From: Marinobacter koreensis
GTDB taxonomy: Bacteria; Pseudomonadota; Gammaproteobacteria; Pseudomonadales; Oleiphilaceae
DNA: 64,000 bases
NCBI RefSeq assembly: GCF_023156285.1
Contig: NZ_JAKZAJ010000002.1
Coordinates: 62,001 to 126,000 of the forward strand
Direction: 5' to 3'
How positions within the stretch are numbered: position 1 is the first letter of the stretch; the number at the start of each line of letters is the position of its first letter. Shown here in pieces: positions 46,970-57,649 of this stretch. The position numbers and the translations under genes were made by a program. The notes under the pieces were generated by a model. The model saw only the letters and a list, made by a program, of their open reading frames with translations. It searched no databases and was not told the origin of the DNA.

Positions 46970-47968
46970 ATGTTGCCAACGGCAAAAATCGGGCCGTACA
47001 CCCTGCCCAATCCGCTGATTGTTGCACCCATGGCCGGTGTAACGGATCGCCCCTTCCGGCTGCTCTGCCGCAGACTGGGGGCGGGACTTGCGGTATCGGA
47101 AATGGTGATCGCAGATAGCAAGCTCTGGCATACGCGCAAATCACGCACACGCCTGAACCACGATGGAGAGCCCGAACCCCGCTCGGTACAGATTGCCGGC
47201 GGTGACCCGGAAATGCTCGCCGACGCAGCGAGGCAGAATGCCGAGTTCGGCGCCCAGATCATCGACATCAACATGGGCTGTCCGGCGAAGAAGGTCTGCA
47301 ACAAGGCGGCCGGCTCGGCGCTCATGAAGGACGAGACTCTGGTGCGTGACATCCTCGAAGCGGTGGTCAACGCGGTTGATGTACCGGTGACCCTGAAAAT
47401 GCGCACCGGCTGGGATGCAGACAACCGCAACGCGGCAGTCATTGCCAGAATGGCCGAAGACGCCGGCATCCAGGCGCTGGCCATTCACGGTCGCACACGG
47501 GCAGACAAGTACAACGGCGATGCCGAGTACGACACCATCGCCGACGTCAAGTCGCGGGTCAGCATTCCGGTGTTCGCCAACGGCGACATTACCTCGCCGG
47601 AGAAGGCACGACAGGTTCTGATGCACACCGGCGCCGACGGACTCCTGATCGGCCGGGGAGCGCAGGGACGACCCTGGATCTTCCGGGAGATTCTGCATTA
47701 TCTGGAAACCGGGGAGCATCTGCCCGAACCGGATCTGGACGAGGTGGAAGCCCTGCTGACCGAACATCTGACGGAGCTGCACCGGTTTTATGGTGAGCTG
47801 ATGGGCGTGCGTATCGCCAGAAAACACGTGGGCTGGTATCTGCAGTCCCATGATCGCAGCAAACAGTTTCGCAAACGCTTTAACGCCATCGACGATGCGT
47901 TGGAGCAGAAAGACAGCATTGAACAGTACTTTGCAGGCTTACGAAATGGAGAGGTATTCGCAGCATGA
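46970..47968 (+). CDS. dusB: tRNA-dihydrouridine synthase B
   Basis: An FMN enzyme reducing uridine 17 in tRNA (by family), 332 residues from [10 protein letters not shown]. Motifs are [13 protein letters not shown], the catalytic-Cys segment [12 protein letters not shown] and [20 protein letters not shown] at 46952 is an alternative start. It is the first gene of the dusB-fis operon; its stop overlaps the fis start. Confidence 0.95.
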   Translation: MLPTAKIGPYTLPNPLIVAPMAGVTDRPFRLLCRRLGAGLAVSEMVIADSKLWHTRKSRTRLNHDGEPEPRSVQIAGGDPEMLADAARQNAEFGAQIIDINMGCPAKKVCNKAAGSALMKDETLVRDILEAVVNAVDVPVTLKMRTGWDADNRNAAVIARMAEDAGIQALAIHGRTRADKYNGDAEYDTIADVKSRVSIPVFANGDITSPEKARQVLMHTGADGLLIGRGAQGRPWIFREILHYLETGEHLPEPDLDEVEALLTEHLTELHRFYGELMGVRIARKHVGWYLQSHDRSKQFRKRFNAIDDALEQKDSIEQYFAGLRNGEVFAA

Positions 47969-48282
47969 CCGCTGAGACTTTGGCAAATGAAAACCTGAGC
48001 ACCCCGGCAAACGATGATCTTCATCAGTTGCAGACAGTGAATAGCAGTGGCAACAGCGTCACCCTGCGTGACAGTGTGGAGGTTGCCCTGAAAAACTACT
48101 TCTCGCAACTCGACGGTGCTCCGGTGACCGACGTCTACCAACTGGTTCTGTCGGAGGTCGAAGCGCCTTTGCTGGAGCAGGTGATGAAATACACCCGCAA
48201 CAACCAGACCAAGGCGTCGACCATGCTGGGGCTGAATCGCGGCACCCTGCGCAAGAAGCTGAAGCAGTACGGTCTGCTATAA
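47965..48282 (+). CDS. fis: DNA-binding protein Fis
   Basis: A 105-residue nucleoid protein and global regulator. The C-terminal helix-turn-helix includes [20 protein letters not shown]. The N-terminal part is longer and less conserved than in E. coli Fis (98 residues). It overlaps dusB by 4 bases. Confidence 0.95.
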   Translation: MTAETLANENLSTPANDDLHQLQTVNSSGNSVTLRDSVEVALKNYFSQLDGAPVTDVYQLVLSEVEAPLLEQVMKYTRNNQTKASTMLGLNRGTLRKKLKQYGLL

Positions 48283-48295
48283 TCTGACCCGACCC

Positions 48296-48331
48296 AAGGG
48301 CCTCCCGGATCACGTTCGCGAGGCCCTTGTT
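48296..48331 (+). terminator. Terminator-like hairpin after fis, upstream of purH
   Basis: A 9-bp stem (AAGGGCCTC with GAGGCCCTT) with a 15-base loop, followed by GTTCGTT. It lies between fis and purH and could end the fis transcript. Confidence 0.65.
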
Positions 48332-48398
48332 CGTTACAGCGAGGCCATCGTCGCCCCGCCATGTTATCCGGCTTATCTGACCAGCGAAGAAAGTGACC

Positions 48399-49979
<1,581 letters not shown>

Positions 49980-49991
49980 GGAGCTCACTGA

Positions 49992-51278
49992 ATGAACATT
50001 CTGGTTATCGGAAGCGGCGGACGTGAACATGCCCTGGCCTGGAAGGCTGCCCGGTCTCCGCTGGCAGAGACGGTTTTCGTAGCGCCCGGCAATGCCGGCA
50101 CGGCGCGCGAACCCGGCCTCGAGAACGTCAACATCGACGTGATGGACCTGGACGCACTGGCCGATTTCGCCGCCGACAACAACGTTGGTCTGACCATCGT
50201 TGGTCCCGAGGCGCCCCTCGTCGCCGGCGTGGTCGACCGGTTTGAAGAGCGCGGTATGCGCATCTTCGGGCCCAGTGCCGGAGCCGCCCAGCTGGAAGGC
50301 TCAAAGGCCTTCACCAAGGATTTCCTGGCCCGCCAGAAGATTCCGACTGCGGCCTATGGAAATTTCACAGATATGGACGAAGCCCTGGCCTACGTCCGTG
50401 AGCAGGGTGCACCGATCGTGGTCAAGGCCGACGGCCTGGCGGCCGGCAAAGGCGTGATCGTGGCCATGACGCTGGAAGAAGCGGAATCGGCCATTCGGGA
50501 CATGCTGGCGGGCAATGCGTTCGGCGACGCCGGGAGCCGTGTCGTGATCGAGGAATTCCTCGAAGGCGAGGAAGCCTCCTTTATCGTGATGGTCGACGGC
50601 GAACACGTGCTACCCATGGCCACCTCGCAGGACCACAAACGGGTCGGCGACGGCGATACCGGGCCAAACACCGGTGGCATGGGCGCCTACTCGCCGGCAC
50701 CGGTCGTTACCCCGGAGGTCCACCAACGCATCATGGACGAAGTGATTTATCCGACGGTCCGGGGCATGGCGGCCGAAGGGCATCCCTACAAGGGTTTCCT
50801 TTACGCCGGCCTGATGATTGATGCCAGTGGCGCTCCGAAGGTTATCGAGTACAACTGCCGATTCGGCGATCCGGAAACACAGCCCATCATGCTCCGCATG
50901 AAATCCGATCTGGTGGAACTCTGCCAGGCAGCGGTCGACGGCAAGCTGGACCAGTGCCAGTCCGAGTGGGACGACCGTGCGTCGGTTGGCATCGTACTCG
51001 CCGCGGGCGGTTATCCGGGCAGCTACAACAAGGGCGATGCCATTTCTGGCCTGCCGGAATCCGAAGTAGACGGCGAAAAGGTGTTCCACGCGGGCACAAC
51101 ACTGGACGGCGATACGGTGGTCACCAGCGGCGGTCGGGTACTCTGCGCCACCGCGCTCGGCCAGACGGTTACCGAGGCACAGAAGCGGGCCTACACCCTT
51201 GCCGCGAAAATTCATTGGGACGGCGCGTTCTATCGCAAGGACATTGCCTACCGGGCAATCGCCCGGGAAGAAGGCTGA
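49992..51278 (+). CDS. purD: Phosphoribosylamine-glycine ligase
   Basis: The second purine step, an ATP-grasp ligase of 428 residues. Motifs are VIGSGGREHALAWK at the N-terminus, KADGLAAGKGV and the acidic GDPETQPIM. It forms an operon with purH, as in many gammaproteobacteria. Confidence 0.97.
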   Translation: MNILVIGSGGREHALAWKAARSPLAETVFVAPGNAGTAREPGLENVNIDVMDLDALADFAADNNVGLTIVGPEAPLVAGVVDRFEERGMRIFGPSAGAAQLEGSKAFTKDFLARQKIPTAAYGNFTDMDEALAYVREQGAPIVVKADGLAAGKGVIVAMTLEEAESAIRDMLAGNAFGDAGSRVVIEEFLEGEEASFIVMVDGEHVLPMATSQDHKRVGDGDTGPNTGGMGAYSPAPVVTPEVHQRIMDEVIYPTVRGMAAEGHPYKGFLYAGLMIDASGAPKVIEYNCRFGDPETQPIMLRMKSDLVELCQAAVDGKLDQCQSEWDDRASVGIVLAAGGYPGSYNKGDAISGLPESEVDGEKVFHAGTTLDGDTVVTSGGRVLCATALGQTVTEAQKRAYTLAAKIHWDGAFYRKDIAYRAIAREEG

Positions 51279-51294
51279 TCCTGACGGAAAACAG

Positions 51295-51320
51295 AGCCCG
51301 GTCAATGACCGGGCTTTTTT
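51295..51320 (+). terminator. Rho-independent terminator after purD
   Basis: A 9-bp stem (AGCCCGGTC with GACCGGGCT) with a 3-base loop and a T run of six, 17 bases past the purD stop. Confidence 0.88.
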
Positions 51321-51421
51321 ATGCCCGTTTCCCCCTTCCCCGGGCTGTTATGACTACAACCACTCTTCAAAAAAGGGTAGCCTTGGCGGGCATTTCCATT
51401 TTGTAATGAAACGTCCGTGCC

Positions 51422-52996
51422 ATGCCCGAAGCTCTGTGGATTTCCTTTGCGTTTGTTCTTGGCCTGCTGGTTAAAGGCGTCGGCCTGCCGCCACTGGTAG
51501 GCTATCTGACGGCTGGATTCCTGCTGAGCGGTCTCTCTGCAACTACCGGCATCACCATAGAATCCACCGACGTCCTTGGCCACATCGCCCATGTCGGCGT
51601 CCTGCTGCTGTTGTTTACTGTCGGCCTCAAGCTCAAGTTACGCTCCATCATCAGCCCGGAAGTCATTGGCGGCAGCCTGCTCCACTTTGCCATCACCTGT
51701 CTGGTCCTGACCCCGGCCCTGCATCTTCTGATGACTCTGGACTGGACAACGGCGCTGATGCTGTCGATTGCCCTGTCATTCTCCTCCACCGTCCTGGCCG
51801 CCAAGGTTCTGGAATCGAAGCGGGAGCTTCGGGCCTTTCACGGCCGGGTCGCGATCGGCATCCTGGTCATGCAGGATCTGCTTGCCCTCGCGGTGATGAG
51901 CCTCGCGGCGGGACAAACCCCGTCACAGTGGGCGCTTATCGTTTTCGGCCTGCCCCTGTTGCGCCCCATCCTGTTCCGACTCCTGGATGCCAGCGGCCAC
52001 GATGAATTACTGGTCCTGCTGGGGCTCCTCCTGGCACTGGTATTGGGCGGCTATGGTTTCGAGTCGGTCGGTCTGAGTTCCGAGCTGGGCGCCCTGGTAT
52101 TTGGCGCCATGCTGGCCAATCATCCCCGCTCCCAGGAACTTTCCAAGTCGCTGTGGAGCGTCAAGGAAGTCTTTCTCGTGGGCTTTTTCCTGCAGATCGG
52201 CATCGGAGGCCTTCCGGACACCCAGGCCCTGATATTCGCGGTTGCCGCCGGCCTGCTGCTTCCGTTCAAGGGGATGCTATTCTTTTTCCTGCTGCTGACC
52301 TTCCGGCTGCGGGCACGCAGCGGCTTCCTCAGCGCCCTTGCTCTGACCAACTACAGCGAGTTCGGTCTGATTGTCGCAAGCATCGCACTGCCCCAGTGGC
52401 TGGTGCCACTGGCCCTCTCGGTAGCCTTGTCATTCCTGGTTTCCGCTCCGCTGAACCGGATCGCCCATTCGCTCTACGAGCGTCTGGCGAAACGGCTGGG
52501 GCGCTTCGAGTCGGACAAACACCACCCGGACGAGCAGCCCATCTCCCTGGGCAATACCCGGGTCCTGATCATGGGAATGGGGCGTACCGGCACCGCAGCC
52601 TATGACTGGCTCAAGGAGAGCGAGCCGCGCCTGATGGGACTGGACTCGGACCCCGCGAAAGCCCGGAAGCACCAGCACGAGGGCCGAAATGTGGTGTTCG
52701 CCGACGCGGAGGACGCTTCCTTCTGGAATGGCCTGCACATGCCCTCGGTACGGTCAGTGATCCTGGCCCTCGGTGATATCGAGGGAAAACTGATCGCGGC
52801 GCGCAGCCTGCGCAAAATGGGATTCCGCGGTTACATTGTCGCTCATACGATGTTCGAGGATGAAGCGCGCCAGATCCGGGAGGCCGGCGCCAACGACGCC
52901 TACCTCACCATGAATGAGACCGGCGTCGCTCTGGCCAGTCACATACGGAACATCGGCCCGGATTCCCCGGCCACCGCACCCCGACAAGTGGACTAG
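51422..52996 (+). CDS. CPA2-type cation:proton antiporter with TrkA-N domain (Kef/YbaL-like)
   Basis: A 524-residue protein. About 11-12 membrane segments of the CPA2 family (about 1-350) include QDLLALAVMSLA and the polar SIALSFSSTVLAAK. A cytoplasmic NAD-binding TrkA-N domain (about 380-500) starts RVLIMGMGRTGTAAYDWL. There is no TrkA-C domain. It is likely a K+/H+ or Na+/H+ exchanger. It lies between the purD terminator and the convergent EgtB/SenA-like gene. Confidence 0.85.
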   Translation: MPEALWISFAFVLGLLVKGVGLPPLVGYLTAGFLLSGLSATTGITIESTDVLGHIAHVGVLLLLFTVGLKLKLRSIISPEVIGGSLLHFAITCLVLTPALHLLMTLDWTTALMLSIALSFSSTVLAAKVLESKRELRAFHGRVAIGILVMQDLLALAVMSLAAGQTPSQWALIVFGLPLLRPILFRLLDASGHDELLVLLGLLLALVLGGYGFESVGLSSELGALVFGAMLANHPRSQELSKSLWSVKEVFLVGFFLQIGIGGLPDTQALIFAVAAGLLLPFKGMLFFFLLLTFRLRARSGFLSALALTNYSEFGLIVASIALPQWLVPLALSVALSFLVSAPLNRIAHSLYERLAKRLGRFESDKHHPDEQPISLGNTRVLIMGMGRTGTAAYDWLKESEPRLMGLDSDPAKARKHQHEGRNVVFADAEDASFWNGLHMPSVRSVILALGDIEGKLIAARSLRKMGFRGYIVAHTMFEDEARQIREAGANDAYLTMNETGVALASHIRNIGPDSPATAPRQVD

Positions 52997-54342
52997 ACCG
53001 CACAGGTCCGGAAACCGGTGAAGACATCGTTCCGGAAAGGCAGGTAAGCCTGCCGATAAGTGCCGCGGATCAGACAGGACGATGTGGCACAACTGCCACC
53101 CCGGGTCACCTTGTGGTCGCCGAATTGCAGCGTCGACATGAACGGATACATATCGACCCGGAACCCGTCGTAGGGCAGGAACTGATTGCTGGTCCACTCC
53201 CAGACGGACCCCACCATCTGCCGACAACCGAAGGGACTGTCGCCTGCAGCGTAATCCCAGACCGGATTCTGTGCCTGACTCCGGGCATCCAGGTCGGCCC
53301 TGGTGGGATCGGGTGCCTCATTGCCCCAGGGAAAACGCCGGAATGGCTGTCCCGGGCGGTTGGCCAGCGCCGCCACTTCCCACTCAAACTCCGAGGGCAG
53401 ACGCCGGCCCGCCCAATTGCACCAGGCTTCCGCTTCCCAGTAGCTCACATGGGTGACTGGCGCATCGGGGTTCAAAAGCCGCCAACGATCGAACAGACGT
53501 TCTTCCCAGCGATTGTCGTGCCAACGCCAGTACAGCGGGTGACGGGGCTGACGCATCAGTGGCTCCGCGTAACCATGCACCAGCGCCATATCCTGTTCCG
53601 TCTGCAGCCACGCTCTTCCACCAAACGACCACAGGTCCGGACGCTGATAACCACCATCCTCGACAAACGCCTGGAATTGGCGATTCGAAACCGGCGTACG
53701 AGCGATCCGGAACGCCTCCAGATCCAGTTCGAACCCGGGCTTTTCGTTGTCGAACGCAAAACCGGATGTCGCAAAGTCCCCGGAATCACCGGGCATGCCG
53801 ATGAGCCAGCGACCGGCCGGTATGTCAACATCACCGGCCAGCGATTCCGACGGCGCCGGGCGATCTGCTTTGAAGTCTTCCGGTGCCGGATATCCCGCTG
53901 TCTGACGACACCAGATCAGGGATTCGATGTGCATGTTCTGATGGTAAATCGCGTAGCGGTAGAGATAGAGTTCCCGGTCAGACAGGGACTGATTACGAAT
54001 GCGGTCCGCCACCCGGTCATAGATGGTATTGAAGTAGGCCAGGGTTTGCTCCCGCCCCGGAAACAGATCTTTTCGCCAGCGATCCCGGTGGGCAACGTGA
54101 AACGAATCCCATAAATCATCCATTGAGGGATCGTAACTGGGGGCGCCATCCAACAGGCTGAACACAAAGACCTCGTAAAAAAAGGCGGCGTGCCCCATCT
54201 CCCAGAGCGGAGGATTCACCCCTGGATGGTAGGGAACGTCCAGTTGCCGATCGGAAAGTGACGTGACCAGGTTGATCGTGCGATGCCGGGCATTTTCCAG
54301 ATCCGCCAGCAGGCGCTCCCGAGACCACTCAACAGGTTTCAT
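52993..54342 (-). CDS. EgtB/SenA-family non-heme iron enzyme
   Basis: A 449-residue enzyme. The N-terminal DinB-like domain supplies the iron ligands: His51 in WEMGHAAFF, and His134 and His138 in HQNMHIE. The C-terminal formylglycine-type (SUMF1) domain (about 175-449) includes PVTHVSYWEAEAWCNWAGRR, LPSEFEWEVAA and VTRGGSCATS. EgtB joins thiols to trimethylhistidine; SenA makes the selenium analogue. The NPPLWEMGHAAFF wording looks closer to SenA than to classical EgtB to me. No egtD, senB or senC is adjacent. The stop overlaps the antiporter gene by 4 bases on the other strand. Confidence 0.78.
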   Translation of the reverse strand: MKPVEWSRERLLADLENARHRTINLVTSLSDRQLDVPYHPGVNPPLWEMGHAAFFYEVFVFSLLDGAPSYDPSMDDLWDSFHVAHRDRWRKDLFPGREQTLAYFNTIYDRVADRIRNQSLSDRELYLYRYAIYHQNMHIESLIWCRQTAGYPAPEDFKADRPAPSESLAGDVDIPAGRWLIGMPGDSGDFATSGFAFDNEKPGFELDLEAFRIARTPVSNRQFQAFVEDGGYQRPDLWSFGGRAWLQTEQDMALVHGYAEPLMRQPRHPLYWRWHDNRWEERLFDRWRLLNPDAPVTHVSYWEAEAWCNWAGRRLPSEFEWEVAALANRPGQPFRRFPWGNEAPDPTRADLDARSQAQNPVWDYAAGDSPFGCRQMVGSVWEWTSNQFLPYDGFRVDMYPFMSTLQFGDHKVTRGGSCATSSCLIRGTYRQAYLPFRNDVFTGFRTCAV

Positions 54343-54398
54343 CAGCCTTTTTCTCCTCTACCGATCACACAGTCTGGCCGGTCAAATGTCGACGCGGT

Positions 54399-54416
54399 TT
54401 ACAGTTACCGTTACCG
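54399..54416. repeat. Three tandem TTAC(A/C)G hexamers upstream of the activator gene
   Basis: TTACAG-TTACCG-TTACCG in tandem, in the 234-base divergent region between the EgtB/SenA-like gene and the activator gene at 54577. A tandem hexamer could be a binding site, but the array is short. Confidence 0.3.
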
Positions 54417-54576
54417 GTTGCATTGCGTCTTTTCCTAACTGCCCATACGCCCGCAGTAATACTCAATGTGGCACACAAACTGAATATACGTATCTCTCAA
54501 GAAACGGCCCAGGCAGTAACACCGTATTCAACATCGCCGCACTGTTCCACTCAGGCAACTCTTCAGGAGTCTCGCC

Positions 54577-55956
54577 ATGAACCAAAAGCGGCTGCTTGTC
54601 TGGTTGTCGGCAGATCCCGAGAACATTGATCAATTCGCGTCCCTGAAAACGCACTGGGACATTCTTCCATTCGACTATCGCCAGCCCATTCCGGTGCAAG
54701 CGGATGTGCCCGAGGCCGCGCTGGTCGGGCTTGTGCAACCGGACCACCTGGACGAGTCCACACTGCCTCGGCTGGAAGCCTGGCTGGAAGCACTGGGGCT
54801 CAGCGCCTGGATTGCCCTGTTACCCAGCATGCCACCGTCTCAAAGCCCCGCCAGCCAGCTGGTGCGACGATACTGCGCGGACTTTCATACCGAGCCCCTG
54901 GACTACCGTCGGCTTGCCAATGTCCTGGGGCACCTGCACGGCATGGCCCGACTTCGCTCTGCAGCCGTTATATCCGGAATACCTGATTACCGGACCGTCG
55001 TGCTGAACGGGCAGTCCGACCGGATCCGTTCCGTGCGCCTGTTGCTCCGCCGGTTTGCTGAAAGCGATGCGCCGGTACTGATCACCGGAGAACCGGGCAC
55101 AGGCAAGGACGCCGCCGCCCGTTTCCTGCATGACCACTCTCAGCGAGCCTCCGGGCCATTCGTCGTCGTGAACTGCGCCGCGTTACCGGCCAGTCTGACC
55201 CAGAGTGAACTGTTTGGCCATGAAAAGGGCGCGTTCACCCATGCCCTCAGCCAACATCGGGGAAAACTCGAACTCGCCCATCAGGGTACCCTTGTATTCT
55301 CGGGCATTGACGAACTGACCCTGGCGCAACAGTCCTCACTGCTCCGGTTTCTGCAGGAGGGGCAGATCGAAAGGGTTGGTGGTTCAAGGCCCATTCAGGT
55401 GGACACCCGGATCGTGTCGACCTGCTGTACCCCGCTACCCCGACTGATTGAGGAAACGCGCTTTCGCAGCGACGTCTTCTACCGCATTGGCAGCCTGGAA
55501 ATCCGGATGCCCCCACTGAGACAGCGGGCCGATGACATCCCGGCGCTCACGGACGAACTCCTCACGGCGATCAATGCGGGAGCCCACCCACTGGGCGTCA
55601 GCAAAGCTGCCCGACAGGCCCTGATGACCCATTCCTGGCCGGGCAATGTCCGGGAGCTTCAGAACCGATTGCGTCAGGCGCAACTGCTTCACGAACAGGC
55701 GGCCATTCAGCCTCAGGACCTTGGACTCTCATCCATCGGGCCCGGAACCAGTCCGACCGTTTCGACACTGACTGCCTTCCGTGACCGGGCGGACCGGGAA
55801 GCCCTCGCCTACAGTCTGGCACTGACCCACCACAACGTCTCCGCCGCAGCCAGGCTCCTCGGCATTTCCCGGGTGTCTTTCTACCGACTGATGGACAAAC
55901 ACAACGGGCCCGCTCTGCGACACTCCCACCCGCGACAGAAAGGAAGTCCGCCATGA
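54577..55956 (+). CDS. Sigma-54 activator-like regulator with degenerate AAA+ motifs
   Basis: A 459-residue regulator. An N-terminal receiver-like or unknown domain (about 1-135) lacks an obvious phosphoacceptor Asp. The AAA+ domain (about 140-375) has Walker A GEPGTGKD (171-178). The sigma-54 contact loop reads GAFTHA (218-223) where GAFTGA is expected. Walker B reads LVFSGI (239-244) where LFLDEI is expected, so both acidic residues are lost. The arginine-finger region RFRSDVFYR and a C-terminal Fis-type helix-turn-helix (NVSAAARLLGISRVSFYRLM) are intact. ATP hydrolysis is therefore doubtful. It precedes and overlaps the outer-membrane barrel gene. Confidence 0.85.
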   Translation: MNQKRLLVWLSADPENIDQFASLKTHWDILPFDYRQPIPVQADVPEAALVGLVQPDHLDESTLPRLEAWLEALGLSAWIALLPSMPPSQSPASQLVRRYCADFHTEPLDYRRLANVLGHLHGMARLRSAAVISGIPDYRTVVLNGQSDRIRSVRLLLRRFAESDAPVLITGEPGTGKDAAARFLHDHSQRASGPFVVVNCAALPASLTQSELFGHEKGAFTHALSQHRGKLELAHQGTLVFSGIDELTLAQQSSLLRFLQEGQIERVGGSRPIQVDTRIVSTCCTPLPRLIEETRFRSDVFYRIGSLEIRMPPLRQRADDIPALTDELLTAINAGAHPLGVSKAARQALMTHSWPGNVRELQNRLRQAQLLHEQAAIQPQDLGLSSIGPGTSPTVSTLTAFRDRADREALAYSLALTHHNVSAAARLLGISRVSFYRLMDKHNGPALRHSHPRQKGSPP

Positions 55957-57032
55957 ACAGGAAAACACTTTGGCTTATCCCGGTGATCTCACTCACCCAC
56001 TCCATGCTCGCTCATGGTGCCAGGGCCGACAGGGACTCGACACCCGTACCCACTGGCACGGACCTAGAGACAGTCCGGGAGGAAGGCCATGACCCGGCCA
56101 TCGACGTAGCCTCAATCACCGTGGACCGGGGCATTGTCACAAGGCCCGGGCGGTTCACGATTGAACCCGCCCTTTCCTATGCCCACAGCAATTCCCTCCA
56201 GGTGGCCGTGGAGGGTTATACCGTCATTCCCGCCCTGCTCGTCGGTCTGATCAATATTTCGGAGATACAGAGAGACGTCTTTGTTGCGGCCACAACGCTC
56301 AAATATGGCTTTACCAGTCGATTTGAAGCGGGGCTCCGAGTCCCGTACATCCGCATCAGTGAAGACCTCAGGGAACGCGAGGCCTTCCAGGGGACCCCCG
56401 TGGACACCCTGAGGGAATCGTCCGGCGAGGGGCTCGGGGATGTCGAACTGTCCCTGCGCTACCAGCTCAATGATGGGCTCGAGGGCTGGCCGTATGTCAT
56501 TGGCGTTCTCAGGGTGAAAGCTCCGACCGGCGACGGCCCCTACGATGTGGATCGACAGACCGTATTCGACAGCAATGGAAACCCTATTGGTGTCGAGCTT
56601 GCAGAGCGGCCGACCGGATCGGGCTACTGGGCCTACGAACCGGGCTTCACGTTTATCTACCCATCGGACCCCGCCGTGCTATTTGGCAACCTGAGTTACG
56701 TGTGGACCCAGGAAGAAGACGAGGGGCCGGAGAATGGCGGCACCATCGATCCCGGGGACGTGATCCGGTTCGGTTTTGGAATGGGCTTCGCCTTCAACGA
56801 GCGCACGTCGTTCAGCCTGAGCTACGATCACTCCATCATCCGGAAAACAACCTACGAACAGAACAACGACCTGTTCGACGCCACCTTTGACCGGATCCAG
56901 GTCGGTACACTGTCCTTCGGTCTTTCCCAGAGACTGTCGTCCGACACCAGTCTTTCCCTGTCGGTCGGCATCGGGGTGACCGAGAGTGCACCTAGCACCG
57001 AGATCACGCTGAAACTGCCCATCAGCCTTTGA
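55953..57032 (+). CDS. Outer-membrane beta-barrel (transporter/FapF-like position)
   Basis: A 359-residue protein with a signal peptide (to about residue 25). A short segment of about 45 residues is followed by repeated amphipathic strands ending in a barrel-type C-terminus (TEITLKLPISL). It resembles the phenol-degradation meta-pathway outer-membrane barrel family (strands such as AALLVGLINIS and GLGDVELSLRYQLND). The start overlaps the activator gene by 4 bases. It is convergent with the secreted-protein operon. By position it could export that operon's fibre-like proteins, as FapF does in Pseudomonas, though I see no long N-terminal coiled coil. Confidence 0.75.
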   Translation: MNRKTLWLIPVISLTHSMLAHGARADRDSTPVPTGTDLETVREEGHDPAIDVASITVDRGIVTRPGRFTIEPALSYAHSNSLQVAVEGYTVIPALLVGLINISEIQRDVFVAATTLKYGFTSRFEAGLRVPYIRISEDLREREAFQGTPVDTLRESSGEGLGDVELSLRYQLNDGLEGWPYVIGVLRVKAPTGDGPYDVDRQTVFDSNGNPIGVELAERPTGSGYWAYEPGFTFIYPSDPAVLFGNLSYVWTQEEDEGPENGGTIDPGDVIRFGFGMGFAFNERTSFSLSYDHSIIRKTTYEQNNDLFDATFDRIQVGTLSFGLSQRLSSDTSLSLSVGIGVTESAPSTEITLKLPISL

Positions 57033-57044
57033 GGCTGATGGGCA
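57016..57044. terminator. Bidirectional hairpin between the barrel gene and the convergent operon
   Basis: A perfect 12-bp stem (TGCCCATCAGCC with GGCTGATGGGCA) with loop TTTGA that includes the stop codon of the barrel gene. It lies between two convergent genes and lacks a T run. Confidence 0.55.
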
Positions 57045-57047
57045 GAC

Positions 57048-57644
57048 TTATGGAAGGATGGGAAGGGAATTACGGATGCCCTGCGGTAATCGGTAGGCCG
57101 CCCCGAGATTGTTCAGCTCGATGTTGAGTTTCTGGATATTCTGGATAACCGAGCCATCGAACCGGTTCTGGATGACCGTCATCCAGTTTCCCGCGTTCAT
57201 CTGACTGGATATCAGTGTGCCCACGGCGGAAGCTGGCGGATTGCCCGCGGGCATCGGCCCCGGCACATCAACCGTCGGAGTAGGCGCCAGCGGCGAACGG
57301 GGCTCAGTCGGAGGCGTTACGATCACCACCGTCCCCTGAGGCTGGGCATCGGCCAGGACCTGCTCCACCCGCGCTGCAATCCTGCCACCATCAACGACCT
57401 GGTTGAGATTCGGAATCGTGAGTCGGTTGAGCACAAGGGTTTGACCATCCACCGCCACCAGCTGCTCAAGGCCGATGGCAATCTGAAGGTTGTCCAGCCC
57501 CACAAATCCGCCTCTCAACTGGGCAAGTTCGGCATCGTCAAGAGGCTGCCCAAAAGCGTCCGGCATTGCGGCGTGGGACATTGAAACGTTTGCCAGAGCA
57601 AGACTCGCCGCAACGACTATCCCTGAATAGATACTGTGTTTCAT
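57048..57644 (-). CDS. Secreted protein with double-Gly-like leader and QNx5VxQ motif
   Basis: A 198-residue protein. A signal peptide runs to about residue 25 (SMSHA). The segment LDDAELAQLRGG (35-46) has the layout of a bacteriocin double-glycine leader (LSxxELxxIxGG). A Pro/Thr-rich linker (about 105-140) follows, and then MTVIQN (155-160) with VIQ at 166-168, giving Q-N-x5-V-x-Q. I start it at MKHSIY (57644), six bases past the peptidase stop. It is the last gene of the operon from 59776 and directly follows the C39 peptidase gene, which may cleave it. I know no family for it. Confidence 0.72.
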   Translation of the reverse strand: MKHSIYSGIVVAASLALANVSMSHAAMPDAFGQPLDDAELAQLRGGFVGLDNLQIAIGLEQLVAVDGQTLVLNRLTIPNLNQVVDGGRIAARVEQVLADAQPQGTVVIVTPPTEPRSPLAPTPTVDVPGPMPAGNPPASAVGTLISSQMNAGNWMTVIQNRFDGSVIQNIQKLNIELNNLGAAYRLPQGIRNSLPILP

Positions 57645-57649
57645 GGTTT

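Noticed and set aside
54472..54487. TGGCAC upstream of the activator gene as a sigma-54 promoter
   Set aside because: The -12 GC is missing at the required distance (the position reads GA).
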